The notes: a model not told the origin generated them from the sequence alone. A stretch of 64,000 nt of DNA from Chloroflexota bacterium (GCA_011523545.1 WTGN01000028.1:46201-110200), one strand, 5' to 3'; numbered from the stretch's first letter, positions 16,656 to 25,612 are shown. Program-made: numbers and translations.

Positions 16656-18122
16656 ATGGGAGACAACATGTCCAAGACCTACCAAGCAACTTGGGAATCC
16701 CTCACGCGCCACGAGGCGCCGGCCTGGTTCATCGATGGGAAATTCGGCCTGTACGCCCACTGGGGCATTTACAGCGTGCCCGGCTTCGGCAATGAATGGT
16801 ACGGCAAATGGATGCACGACCCCGCGCATGAGATTCATCGGCAGCATGCTGAGCGCTTTGGCGCGCCCGCCGATTATGGCTACACCCGGTTCATCGACGG
16901 CTTCACGGCGGAACATTACGACCCCGATGAATGGGCCGCGCTATTCGCTGCCAGCGGCGCGCGCTACGCCGGTTTTTCGCTGGCGCACCATGATGGCTTC
17001 GGCTTGTGGGATAGCGATGTCTACCGCTGGAATGTCGGAAAGATGGGGCCGAAGCGCGATCTCTACGGCGAGCTGGCGGCGGCGCTGCGGGCGCGGGGCT
17101 TGCGGCTGGTCGCGCCATTTCACATCATCCGCGGCTTCAACTGGTTCCTGCCCGGCTGGAATCAGTGGGATCAAACCTTTGACGCGGCCGCCATTGAGCG
17201 CGGCCTGGCGGAAGGCTGGGAGCTCTTCGACCCCGATTACGCCGATTTCTATTGGGTGCAGCAGACGAGCCAGTTCGAAGATTTCTTCATACAGTGGCAG
17301 CTGAAAGTACGCGAGGTCATAGACAAGTATCAGCCCGATATGATGTGGTTCGACGGCGGCAAATTCCGCGATGATGGCTATGAAGAAACAGCGCTGGAGA
17401 TCCTGGCGCATTATTTGAATCAAGCGGGAGCCCGCGGCCAGGACGTGCTGGTGCTGAACAAATTGCCGGTCAGCATGAAATACAACTTCCATCCCGACTT
17501 CGGCGTGATCAACTTTGAAAAAGGTCGCGACCGTCCCTTGCGCTACGACCGGCCCTGGAACGATGACATGCGCATCGGCGATCAATCCTGGGGCTGGGTG
17601 GAGAATCAGCAATACGCCAGCGGGCATACCCTGCTCAGCAAGCTGATCGATTGCGCGGCTCGCGGCGGTACCATGATGCTCTCGCTCTCGCCCATGCCGG
17701 ATGGCCGGATCCCCGCCGGCCAGCGCGATTCGCTGCTGGAAATGGGCGCCTGGCTGCGTTGGAATGGCGAAGCGATCTACGAAACGCGGCCCTGGACGAC
17801 CCACTCCGAAGGCGATTTGGAGAAACTTTGGCATCATGAGCGCGGGCACAAATTCTGGATCTATGACAATTGCAATGCCGATGACAGGCGCTATACGCAG
17901 TCAAAAGACGGGCGAACGGTTTACGCGATGACACTCGGCATCCCGTCGGAGCCGGTGACATTCGAAGCGCTCAACGACACCGTTGGCATCGAGCGCGTGT
18001 CCCTCGTCGAGTCGGACCAGCCGGCGCGCTGGCGGCAATCGCCGGCCGGCCTGACCATCGACGTCAGCCAGCACAGGTTCAAGACCGAACTGGCCGCCGC
18101 CTGGAAGGTGTCGCTTAGATGA
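16656..18122 (+). CDS. Alpha-L-fucosidase, GH29 (copy 3)
   Basis: 488 residues from ATG 16656 (AGGA 7 bases upstream; ATG 16668 with GGGAG is also possible). The track start at 16413 would translate intergenic repeats. Motifs are FGLYAHWG (30-37), LAHHDGF (109-115) and MMWFDGGKF with Asp233 as nucleophile candidate. GH29 proteins with WFDGG belong to the more divergent branch. No signal peptide. The TGA stop overlaps the ATG of the phosphotransferase gene (ATGA). Confidence 0.92.
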   Translation: MGDNMSKTYQATWESLTRHEAPAWFIDGKFGLYAHWGIYSVPGFGNEWYGKWMHDPAHEIHRQHAERFGAPADYGYTRFIDGFTAEHYDPDEWAALFAASGARYAGFSLAHHDGFGLWDSDVYRWNVGKMGPKRDLYGELAAALRARGLRLVAPFHIIRGFNWFLPGWNQWDQTFDAAAIERGLAEGWELFDPDYADFYWVQQTSQFEDFFIQWQLKVREVIDKYQPDMMWFDGGKFRDDGYEETALEILAHYLNQAGARGQDVLVLNKLPVSMKYNFHPDFGVINFEKGRDRPLRYDRPWNDDMRIGDQSWGWVENQQYASGHTLLSKLIDCAARGGTMMLSLSPMPDGRIPAGQRDSLLEMGAWLRWNGEAIYETRPWTTHSEGDLEKLWHHERGHKFWIYDNCNADDRRYTQSKDGRTVYAMTLGIPSEPVTFEALNDTVGIERVSLVESDQPARWRQSPAGLTIDVSQHRFKTELAAAWKVSLR

Positions 18123-19084
18123 GCCCGTTCAAATCCAATCTGCCATCCGCCGCTGCCATATCGGCAGTGCTGGACGCGCTAGCTTACCAATACTGCGAAT
18201 TCAGCACGCATGCGCTGCCAGCGACATATTCAAATTTCACGCATCGAATCAATGCCGAGCTGAAAGACGGCTCATGCAAGCGCATCGTCCTGCGTCGCTA
18301 CAACCCGGCCAACTATGAAGACGGGCACGACAAAGCGCGCTGCGAATTCCACGCGCTCAAGCTATTAAAAAAGGCGGGCATACCGGCCCCGCCTCCCCTG
18401 CTGCTGGATGAAACGGGCGAATTGCTGGGCCTGCCCGGGATTGTGACCGGCTATGTCAAGGGCGCGCCGATCGAACCGCCGACCGAGGCCAAGCGCTGGG
18501 GCGAGCTGGCGGACGCAAACGCGCGGATGCTGGCGCGGATTCATCAGACGCCGTTCAGCGAAGCCGACAAGCGCTATCTAATGAATGACAATGTCGAAGT
18601 CGCCTGGTTCATCAAAGACGGCCGCATCCCCGATTACATGCGCGCCGACCCTGATGGCGAGATGGTCTGGCAATTGGTGAACGAGCGCTGGGGGCGCTGG
18701 ACGCCGGTCGAGCCGCGCTTCGCCCACACTGATTACTGGTCCGGCAATATCCTGTGGCATGGCGATCAAATAAGCGCGGTAGTCGACTGGGAGGAAGCCG
18801 GCTATGGCCATCCGGCGGCCGATGTCGCCTATGCCCGCATGGAGTATTTCCTGGAGGGCCTGCCGGAGGCCGCCGAAACATTTCTGCGCGCCTATGAGGC
18901 GGAAGCGGGATGGCGGCTGTCTGACCTTGCCCTGTTTGAGTTGGCGGCTTGCGCGCGCCCGATGACCGACCCGTCCGGCTGGTTCACGCGGCCGCACATG
19001 GAGGCGCGCTTCCGGCGGTTCATTGCCGGGGCGAATGAACGGTTATTTGCACCCCATCCCCCGGCCCCTTCCGCAGCGAGCTAG
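18119..19084 (+). CDS. APH-fold phosphotransferase (possible small-molecule or sugar kinase)
   Basis: 321 residues of the aminoglycoside phosphotransferase/choline kinase fold. The catalytic loop HTDYWSGN (203-210) gives Asp205 and Asn210, and VVDWEEAG (221-228) supplies the metal-binding Asp223. LRRYNP near 59 fits the ATP-binding lysine/arginine region. Starts within the stop of the GH29 gene by ATGA overlap, so the two are coupled; phosphorylation of a sugar released by the fucosidase is a reasonable guess but not shown. The last residues (FAPHPPAPSAAS) and the TAG stop are encoded by an R2 repeat. Confidence 0.82.
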   Translation: MSPFKSNLPSAAAISAVLDALAYQYCEFSTHALPATYSNFTHRINAELKDGSCKRIVLRRYNPANYEDGHDKARCEFHALKLLKKAGIPAPPPLLLDETGELLGLPGIVTGYVKGAPIEPPTEAKRWGELADANARMLARIHQTPFSEADKRYLMNDNVEVAWFIKDGRIPDYMRADPDGEMVWQLVNERWGRWTPVEPRFAHTDYWSGNILWHGDQISAVVDWEEAGYGHPAADVAYARMEYFLEGLPEAAETFLRAYEAEAGWRLSDLALFELAACARPMTDPSGWFTRPHMEARFRRFIAGANERLFAPHPPAPSAAS

Positions 19085-19093
19085 AGAAGGGGA
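19050..19093. repeat. R2 repeat overlapping the phosphotransferase stop
   Basis: CACCCCATCCCCCGGCCCC and GAGCTAGAGAAGGGG match the R2 copy at 63931 in the same orientation. The TAG of GAGCTAG is the stop codon of the phosphotransferase gene. Confidence 0.75.
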
Positions 19094-19188
19094 GCACCCA
19101 AAAAGAGCATCGAAATCGGTGTTGCTTTACATCCCAATTGCGGCATGAATCACAACTCCGTAGTAGAGTCACCCTTGCCTATTTTAAT

Positions 19189-19208
19189 GGTTCGCGTAGA
19201 CACAGACC
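19189..19208 (-). repeat. R5 element, reverse orientation, degenerate
   Basis: GGTTCGCGTAGACACAGACC is the reverse complement of R5 with two or three differences. It is followed by a degenerate R2-like GGGAAGGGCCCAGGACGGGGT. Confidence 0.6.
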
Positions 19209-19256
19209 TTCGGGAAGGGCCCAGGACGGGGTCAAATTCGGACAGCCAACCGCCGC

Positions 19257-20678
19257 CTAATCTACATCCAGGTGATAACGCTCATCGCCGACCTCGGCTT
19301 GCAGGCGGTGCAGTTCGTCTTTGAGTTCACGCGCTAAATCGGCATAGGCCGGCTCGTCGACCACGTTATTCAGTTCATAGGGATCGACTTCGAGATCAAA
19401 GAGCTCCCATTCCGGCGCGTAGCTCTCGTCGATGCTGCCTTCCGTGCCCATGGCGTCGGCGTAATAGTAGATGAGCTTGTAGCGCATTGTGCGGATGCCA
19501 TAATGGGCGTAGACATTGTGGTGCGTTTTGTGCATCCAATAGCGATAGTACATGCTCTCGCGCCAATCGGCCGGCCGCTCGCCAGCGAGCATCGGCGCGA
19601 AGCTGCGCCCTTGCATCGCCTCCTGGACTGGCAAGCCGGCCAACTCCAGGTAGGTCGGGCCGAAATCAACATTGAGGACCATATCTTCGTTGACGCCGCC
19701 CGCTGCAATGGCTTTGGGATACCGCATGATATAGGGCATGCGCAACGATTCCTCGTACATGAAACGCTTGTCATACCAGCCATGATCGCCCAGGAAAAAG
19801 CCCTGGTCTGATGTGTAAACGACGACCGTGTTCTCGGCCAGACCCTCGGCATCCAGGTGATCAAGCAAGCGGCCGACATTGTCATCAATGCTGGCGACCA
19901 CGCGCAGGTAATCCTTGATGTAGCGCTGGTAGGCCCATTTGCGCAGTTCCATCTCGGGCAGGTCGCGCGGGATCTCCGCCTTTAGATCGAGCGGCGTATG
20001 GTGCAGTCCCATGCGCATCTCGGCGGCTTCCGCGGCCGACGCGCGGTTGGCGTAATCGTCGTAGAGCGTCTCTGGCTCCGGGATATCTTCGTTGAGGAAC
20101 AGGTGGGCGTGTTTCTCGTCCGGCTCCCAATGGCGGTGCGGCGCCTTGTGGTGGCACATGACGAAGAAGGGGCGATCGTGGTCGCGCCCGCGCAAGAAAT
20201 CCAGCGTCATATCGGTTATCAAGTCCGTGACGTAACCCGCCACCGGCCGCCGTGCCGAGCCGTCGCCTTCTTTGAAGATGAAGGTTGGATTGTGGTAAAG
20301 CCCTTGCCCCGGCAGCACCGCCCAATCATCGAAGCCGGTCGGCTCATGCGCCGGGCCCTGGCCCAGATGCCACTTGCCAAACATGCCGGTCTGGTAGCCG
20401 CTCGCCTGAAGATCCTTGACGAAGGTGGGCAGCCGGTTGTCCATGTGCGTGCTGAGCGTGGTGACGCCGTTGATGTGATTGTAGGTTCCGGTGAGGATGG
20501 CGGCGCGGCTGGGCGTGCAGATGGAGTTGGTGCAGAAGACATTGTCGAAACGCATGCCTTCGTCCGCGATGCGGTCGAGGTTGGGCGTCTGGTTGATGCG
20601 GCTGCCATAACAACTCATCGCGTGCGAGGCATGATCGTCGGACATGATGAAGAGGATGTTCGGGCGTACGTCTGGCAT
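19257..20678 (-). CDS. Sulfatase (formylglycine-dependent, S1 family), second copy
   Basis: 473 residues from ATG 20678; this start is preferred over 20693 because AAGGGA lies 6 bases before it. Metal site LFIMSDDHAS, maturation motif CTPSR with Cys54, FGKWHLG near 100 and YTSDQGFFLGDHG near 295 are all present. It hydrolyses a sulfate ester, probably of a sugar. No signal peptide, so predicted cytoplasmic like the first sulfatase. GKWHLG distinguishes it from the GKLHF-type enzyme at the left edge, so the two act on different substrates or positions. Likely read independently of the aldo/keto reductase gene, as an R1 repeat separates them. Confidence 0.92.
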   Translation of the reverse strand: MPDVRPNILFIMSDDHASHAMSCYGSRINQTPNLDRIADEGMRFDNVFCTNSICTPSRAAILTGTYNHINGVTTLSTHMDNRLPTFVKDLQASGYQTGMFGKWHLGQGPAHEPTGFDDWAVLPGQGLYHNPTFIFKEGDGSARRPVAGYVTDLITDMTLDFLRGRDHDRPFFVMCHHKAPHRHWEPDEKHAHLFLNEDIPEPETLYDDYANRASAAEAAEMRMGLHHTPLDLKAEIPRDLPEMELRKWAYQRYIKDYLRVVASIDDNVGRLLDHLDAEGLAENTVVVYTSDQGFFLGDHGWYDKRFMYEESLRMPYIMRYPKAIAAGGVNEDMVLNVDFGPTYLELAGLPVQEAMQGRSFAPMLAGERPADWRESMYYRYWMHKTHHNVYAHYGIRTMRYKLIYYYADAMGTEGSIDESYAPEWELFDLEVDPYELNNVVDEPAYADLARELKDELHRLQAEVGDERYHLDVD

Positions 20679-20695
20679 TGGGATTCCCTTCATTT

Positions 20696-20724
20696 AACTA
20701 CAGAGGGCGCAGAGAGCACAGAGA
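20696..20724. repeat. R4-type repeat upstream of sulfatase 2
   Basis: ACTACAGAGGGCGCAGAGA then GCACAGAGA, related to the tandem units at 6117-6145. Confidence 0.5.
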
Positions 20725-20747
20725 TTGGCCTATATATTCGAGCGCGT

Positions 20748-20772
20748 GTAGGGGCGAGACGGTGGCTCGCCC
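20748..20772. repeat. R1 hairpin repeat
   Basis: GGGCGAGAC, loop GGT, GGCTCGCCC at 20752-20772, 8 of 9 pairs, with GTGTAG flank. Confidence 0.75.
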
Positions 20773-20787
20773 ATAAGCTGCCAGATA

Positions 20788-21828
20788 TTAGATGTACGGA
20801 TGATCCGCGGCCAGCAAGCCCTCTTCCTTCAGCAGATCCCAAAACGATGCCGGCACTTCGACTGACATGGCATCGACATTCGTTTTCACGCGCCCGGGAC
20901 GGCTGGTGCTCAGAGCCAGCGCGACGATGCCCGGATGCGACTTGCCGAATTGAATGCAGACTTCGGACGGGAGTTGACCCTGCTGCTGGCAGAGCGCGAA
21001 GAATTTCTCGCGCCAGGCGAATTTCTCTTGATGTTCCCGATTCGCCGGATCAAGCTTGACGTAATTGAAGAACTCGCCGCCGGTGAGGAAGCCGGCGTTG
21101 AAAACGGCCGAGTTGATGATGGCGACGCCCTTGGCTTGCAGCGAATCCATGAAGTCCAGCAGCTCGGGCGGGTGCGAATAGAGGGTGTAGCTGTTGGCGA
21201 ACATCACCCAATCGAGCGCGACCTGGGCGTCAATCTCGGCGATTGATCGCCAGTTCTTGGCGCCGACGCCGATGCCCTTCGCCTGCCCGCCCGCCTTCAA
21301 CTCGCCGAGCGCGGTGTAGGCGCCGAGGATGTCGTCAAAACGCCGCTCGCGGTCCGCCGGCGATTCGGCCGCATCGAGATATTCATCCGGGTCGTGCACC
21401 GAGACCAGCTGCGTGCTGTAGTCGCCGCCGAGCAGCTCAAGCCCCTGCTGGAAGCACTTGAGGATGCCGCCATAGCTGATGTCCTGCACGGCGTCGTGCG
21501 CCAGGCCGAACCAGGCGCCCGGCTCAAATGTCGGCTCCGGCGTGGTCAGGGGCGCGCGCAGCCAGGCCAGCTTGTTGCTGATGATGACCTCGTCATCGCC
21601 CACGCCGAGCTCGCGCAGGCAATTGCCCATCACTTCCAGCGCCAGGCCGGCGCCATATTTGCCCGCCGAATCGATGACGACCGGCTTGGGCAAATGCGCG
21701 ATGATGGCGCGCATCGTCTCCAGCTTTGATTCGTAAGAAAACTCGCGGAAGAGGTTGCCCAACGCGGTCGAGCCGAAGATCAAGGGCGGGGTCATGAGTC
21801 CGGTGTTGCCGAAGGGGACGGGTTGCAT
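20788..21828 (-). CDS. Aldo/keto reductase, L-fucose (D-threo-aldose) dehydrogenase-like
   Basis: 346 residues of the AKR superfamily. The N-terminus FGNTGLMTPPLIFGSTALGN and the segments DSAGKYG, SNKLAW, VSVHDPDEY and VGAKNW resemble the branch of D-threo-aldose 1-dehydrogenase/L-fucose dehydrogenase. That enzyme oxidises L-fucose to fuconolactone with NAD(P). The ribosome site AGGAGA lies within the end of the upstream fucosidase-like gene, whose stop is one base before this ATG, so translation is coupled. This position strongly supports a role in using the released fucose. Other non-phosphorylative pathway enzymes (lactonase, fuconate dehydratase) are not in the window. Confidence 0.82.
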   Translation of the reverse strand: MQPVPFGNTGLMTPPLIFGSTALGNLFREFSYESKLETMRAIIAHLPKPVVIDSAGKYGAGLALEVMGNCLRELGVGDDEVIISNKLAWLRAPLTTPEPTFEPGAWFGLAHDAVQDISYGGILKCFQQGLELLGGDYSTQLVSVHDPDEYLDAAESPADRERRFDDILGAYTALGELKAGGQAKGIGVGAKNWRSIAEIDAQVALDWVMFANSYTLYSHPPELLDFMDSLQAKGVAIINSAVFNAGFLTGGEFFNYVKLDPANREHQEKFAWREKFFALCQQQGQLPSEVCIQFGKSHPGIVALALSTSRPGRVKTNVDAMSVEVPASFWDLLKEEGLLAADHPYI

Positions 21829-21829
21829 G

Positions 21830-23881
21830 TCAACTCTCCTGGAATTGCAATTCGATCATCTGATGCCCGTTGACTTCCGGCACGGTAAATACGATCCTGC
21901 CGCCAATGCGCTCGAATTCGAGCGAATCACCCTCCGGCGCCAGCTTCACAGATGCTATAGCTGCATCTGCGCGGACGGAAACGGGCACATCGTAAATGGG
22001 TATGACGTCCTCGATGATGTCGATCTCCCGGCTGCGGCGGATGGGGATGTAATGCAGCAGGTGCAGCACTTGCCGCTTCTGCGCCGCCTGCTCGTTGATC
22101 ATCACTTCCAATGTGCTCGGTCCCCCGTGCTTGACGATGGGCTGAGGCAGCAGCATTTCCAGCGCGTTTAAGAATAGCCGGCGGCACCACTGCGGCGCAT
22201 TGCGGCTGTACTGGGTGAATAGCGGGCTGGAGAAGTATATCACTTGACCGCGCCTGACGATGGCTGCCCCGGCAGGCGCGCCCGAAGTTGGCGATTGACG
22301 ATGCGAGCAGAAATGCTCCCAGGTGCGATCGAAAACGGCCGGGGTGATCTCAGCCAGGATTTCAGCGTCATCCGCGGCGGCGACATCCATGCCGCGGATG
22401 TACATGGCGTGTTCCGTCGGCGGCAGCCCGGCGCCGATATCGCCGGTGGGGATAATGTACTCAGTATAGTCGCCCCGTTCAAAGGCGCGCCCGCGTACCA
22501 GCTCGCCGAAGCGGTCGCGCGGTCCCTCGTCACGCATCGTCACCGGCAGCGCATCGAGTGCGAATCCGCTTTTCTCGGCGTCCATGCCGGATTCGAAAGA
22601 CGCGATCAAGGCGCCGCCCTGCGCCAAGAACGCATTGATTTTTGCGTTCAGCGCGCTGTCAACCGGGATGTCGTCAGGCAGGATGAGGACTTTATAATCC
22701 TTGAAATTCGCCTGGGAATCGATAATGTCAAATTGATGCGCCGCTTCTTGCAACATGCTGTGCACGCCGCAGATTGAGGGCTGCATACCGCGATCATCGG
22801 CCGGCGTGAATTCCTCCGGCGTCATCACAGCGATATCGCCGATCGCCTCAGCGCCAAGGCACCAGGCTTCCTTTTCTTCAATCTGCCGATAGACGCTGCC
22901 GATCAACTTGTAGACATGCTCTTCAATCCGGCCATCGGGCGGCAGTTGATCGCCGACGAAGGGACCCGCGCCCATCGCCATCATACGGAAGCACTCGTAT
23001 TCCAGCGCTTCCTGATTCTTGAAGGAGTGAAAATCACCCCAGGCAGTGTGAAATTTGCCGGTGTGCCCGACCGACGGCAGCCCAAGGGTGCGAGCGTAAC
23101 GAATCGTCAGCGGGAAATGGATGTAGCCCCAATGACCGCTTGGCAGCGACTCGAGCTCCCAATGCGTGAAGGCGCCCATGTTACGGCGATTGTGCGGGCC
23201 CACATGGCCACGGTTGTAGAAGATCGTGCAGTCGTCGCTGAATTGCCGCACATAGGCGCTCATTTCGCTGCGAAAATTATCGAGCACGACGCCGCCATAA
23301 CGCAGGCGCTCGGCCGGGTCGCTCGGGTCCAGGCCCGCTTCCAGCATCGCCCGCGTCGTCCATACCGAGCTGTCATCGGCCGCATGCACGATGTCAAAGA
23401 ACAATCCATCCACCGCCGGCAGGCAGGCGAAAATATCGGCGACATGCGCCTTGAGAAAGTCCATATACGGTGAATTCAGAGCGATGCGCCGGTAAAAGCC
23501 GGCTTCGTACATGCCATTGCCCTGGTAAGTCCCATCCTCATTGATGCAGAGCCATTCGGGATGCTGCCGCGCCGTCAGATGATCCCATTGAACAGTGGTG
23601 TAAATTGGCGCCCGAATGCCGCGCGCATGGCAGGCTTCAATCTGCTCGGCCAGCAGGTTGCGCCGTTCGAGCTGCGGATGGATGCGCTCGGGATGCGCCT
23701 TGCTGTCGTAATAAATCCAGCCGTGATGACCACGGGCGAAACAAGTGATCGAATTGACGCGCGCTTCTTGCAAAGTATCGCCGAATTCATCGGGGTCGAA
23801 TTTAGAGCCGACGCCGGCGATCGCTTCCGATGTATGGAAGTCGAGATGAATCTGCCGCATACGCATGGGAAATTCCGTCAT
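21830..23881 (-). CDS. GH151-like alpha-L-fucosidase (GHL6 plus beta-galactosidase trimerisation domain)
   Basis: 683 residues. The N-terminal half (RQIHLDFHTSE, ITCFARGHHGWIYYDSK, YTTVQWDHL, GLFFDIVHAADDS) matches the GHL6-type TIM barrel. The middle (from about 370, DIAVMTPEEF, VLILPDDIPVD, GGALIASFES) matches a beta-galactosidase trimerisation/glutamine amidotransferase-like domain, and a small beta domain ends the protein. This architecture is that of GH151, whose characterised members are alpha-L-fucosidases. Catalytic residues cannot be assigned with confidence. No signal peptide. First gene of a two-gene operon with the L-fucose-dehydrogenase-like enzyme, and divergent from GH29 copy 4. 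Confidence 0.75.
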   Translation of the reverse strand: MTEFPMRMRQIHLDFHTSEAIAGVGSKFDPDEFGDTLQEARVNSITCFARGHHGWIYYDSKAHPERIHPQLERRNLLAEQIEACHARGIRAPIYTTVQWDHLTARQHPEWLCINEDGTYQGNGMYEAGFYRRIALNSPYMDFLKAHVADIFACLPAVDGLFFDIVHAADDSSVWTTRAMLEAGLDPSDPAERLRYGGVVLDNFRSEMSAYVRQFSDDCTIFYNRGHVGPHNRRNMGAFTHWELESLPSGHWGYIHFPLTIRYARTLGLPSVGHTGKFHTAWGDFHSFKNQEALEYECFRMMAMGAGPFVGDQLPPDGRIEEHVYKLIGSVYRQIEEKEAWCLGAEAIGDIAVMTPEEFTPADDRGMQPSICGVHSMLQEAAHQFDIIDSQANFKDYKVLILPDDIPVDSALNAKINAFLAQGGALIASFESGMDAEKSGFALDALPVTMRDEGPRDRFGELVRGRAFERGDYTEYIIPTGDIGAGLPPTEHAMYIRGMDVAAADDAEILAEITPAVFDRTWEHFCSHRQSPTSGAPAGAAIVRRGQVIYFSSPLFTQYSRNAPQWCRRLFLNALEMLLPQPIVKHGGPSTLEVMINEQAAQKRQVLHLLHYIPIRRSREIDIIEDVIPIYDVPVSVRADAAIASVKLAPEGDSLEFERIGGRIVFTVPEVNGHQMIELQFQES

Positions 23882-23905
23882 GAATTTGCCTCCCGCTAGA
23901 ATTGC

Positions 23906-23934
23906 TTGACAGCCGCCTGTCGCTAAACTAGACT
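23906..23934 (+). promoter_or_regulatory. Strong sigma-70-type promoter for GH29 copy 4
   Basis: Consensus TTGACA at 23906-23911, a 17-base spacer and TAGACT at 23929-23934. The predicted start is near 23941, giving an 80-nt leader to the ATG at 24024. Confidence 0.6.
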
Positions 23935-23937
23935 TTC

Positions 23938-23954
23938 CGCAACCGGTTTACCGG
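23938..23954. promoter_or_regulatory. LacI-type operator candidate over the transcription start
   Basis: CGCAACCGGTTTACCGG contains AACCGGTT (23941-23948), a perfect 8-bp palindrome like LacI/GalR-family cores, overlapping a second inverted repeat CCGGT-TT-ACCGG. It sits at the predicted start of transcription, the expected place for a repressor. Confidence 0.5.
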
Positions 23955-24023
23955 CGCAAGTATATTACATGCGCCATTCTGTGGCAATGAATCAAATACC
24001 GAGCGCGTAACAGGAGCGAAAAT

Positions 24024-25469
24024 ATGACGATAGCGAGCGGAAAATACGAACCTACTTGGGAATCGCTGAGCCAGTACGAGATCCCTCAATGGTACATCGA
24101 CGCCAAATTCGGCATCTTCATCCACTGGGGGCCTTACTGCGTGCCCGCCTTCGGCAGCGAATGGTATCCGCGCAAAATGTACCTGCAAGGCGACCCCGCC
24201 TTCGAGCACCATCGCAAGACATGGGGCGAGCACAGCGAATTCGGTTACAAGGACTTCATCCCCATGCTGACGGCGGAGAAATTTGACGCGGCGGAATGGG
24301 CGCAGCTATTCAAGGACGCCGGCGCGCGCTTCGTCATGCCGGTGGCGGAGCATCATGACGGCTTCCCCATGTACGACAGCGACCTGACCGATTGCTGCGC
24401 CGCCAAAATGGGACCCAAGCGCGATATCTGCGGCGAGCTGGCGGAGGCCGTGCGTGAACTGGGCATGGTCTTCGCGGTCTCATCACACCGCGCCGAGCAT
24501 TGGTGGTATTTCGATGGCGGGCGCGCCTTCCCCTCCGATGTGCAAGACCCGGCCAACGATGCGCTCTATGGGCCCGCAGTGGCGGCTTCCAAGCTGCCCA
24601 ACTGGGCCGGGGAAGAGGACAGTCAAGAAGAGTGGAAGAAAAAAGATTGGACGCCGCGCCCGGACGCCAAGTTCCTCGAAGATTGGCTGGCCCGCTGCTG
24701 CGAGCTGGTGGACAAGTATCAGCCGCAGGTCGTCTGGTTCGATTGGTGGATTGAGCAGGTTGTCTTCGAGCCTTATTTGCAGCGTTTCGCCGCCTACTAT
24801 TACAACCGCGGCGAGGAATGGGGCAAAGGCGTCGCCATCAATCACAAGTACGATTCTTATCCCGAAGGCGTGGCTGTCTTCGATATCGAGCGCGGCCAGT
24901 TGAGCGATATCCGCAAATTCTTCTGGCAGAACGATACCTCGGTGTCGAAGAACAGCTGGGGTTATATCGCCGACCACGATTACAAAACCGCCGGCGATAT
25001 CATCGCCGATTTGGTCGATATCGTCAGCAAGAACGGGGCGCTGCTGCTGAACATCGGGCCGCGCGCCGATGGCACGATTCCCGAGATCGAAAAAGAGATG
25101 CTGCGCGAGATCGGCCGCTGGATCGCGGTCAACGGCGAAGGCATCTACGAGACGCGGCCCTGGTCCGTCTACGGCGAAGGACCGACCGAAGTGCCGGAAG
25201 GCGCCTTCACCGATACGCATCGCAATCCCTTCACGCCGGCTGATATCCGCTTCACAAAAAAGGGGAACACGCTTTACGCTTTCCTGCTGGCTTATCCGCA
25301 AGGCGAGGCGCTGATCGAGTCCCTGGCTTCGGCCGATATCGCCGGCGTGCGCATGATGGGCGCGGACGAGGCGATCACATGGCGCCAAGGGGACGATGGC
25401 TTGCGGCTCTCGGCGCCGGCGACGCCACCCTGTGATTTCGTTTGTTGCTATGCGATTGAGTTGGGCTAA
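24024..25469 (+). CDS. Alpha-L-fucosidase, GH29 (copy 4)
   Basis: 481 residues. Motifs are FGIFIHWG (29-36), VAEHHDGF (107-114) and VVWFDWW with Asp240 as nucleophile candidate. The ATG follows AGGAGCG. N-terminal region (YEPTWESLSQYEIPQWYIDAKFG) is close to that of copy 3 (YQATWESLTRHEAPAWFIDGKFG), so these two form a subfamily. No signal peptide. It has the best-defined promoter of the fucosidase set. Confidence 0.94.
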   Translation: MTIASGKYEPTWESLSQYEIPQWYIDAKFGIFIHWGPYCVPAFGSEWYPRKMYLQGDPAFEHHRKTWGEHSEFGYKDFIPMLTAEKFDAAEWAQLFKDAGARFVMPVAEHHDGFPMYDSDLTDCCAAKMGPKRDICGELAEAVRELGMVFAVSSHRAEHWWYFDGGRAFPSDVQDPANDALYGPAVAASKLPNWAGEEDSQEEWKKKDWTPRPDAKFLEDWLARCCELVDKYQPQVVWFDWWIEQVVFEPYLQRFAAYYYNRGEEWGKGVAINHKYDSYPEGVAVFDIERGQLSDIRKFFWQNDTSVSKNSWGYIADHDYKTAGDIIADLVDIVSKNGALLLNIGPRADGTIPEIEKEMLREIGRWIAVNGEGIYETRPWSVYGEGPTEVPEGAFTDTHRNPFTPADIRFTKKGNTLYAFLLAYPQGEALIESLASADIAGVRMMGADEAITWRQGDDGLRLSAPATPPCDFVCCYAIELG

Positions 25470-25530
25470 CCTTCCTTGACCATGAAGGGCGGAGGCGCAA
25501 ACATCTGCAAAAACACTGACCGCAAGCGCA

Positions 25531-25612
25531 GAGGGTCAGCCACCGGCTGACCCGTACAACCCGCGTTATTACATTCGCGCGTACGGGCGAGCCGGCGGCT
25601 CGCCCCCTACAA
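25531..25612. repeat. R1 pair with covarying arms
   Basis: First hairpin 25533-25553: GGGTCAGCC, loop ACC, GGCTGACCC. Second hairpin 25585-25605: GGGCGAGCC, loop GGC, GGCTCGCCC. Both are perfect; the first differs from the usual GGGCGA arm at two positions with matching changes on the other side. Confidence 0.85.
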
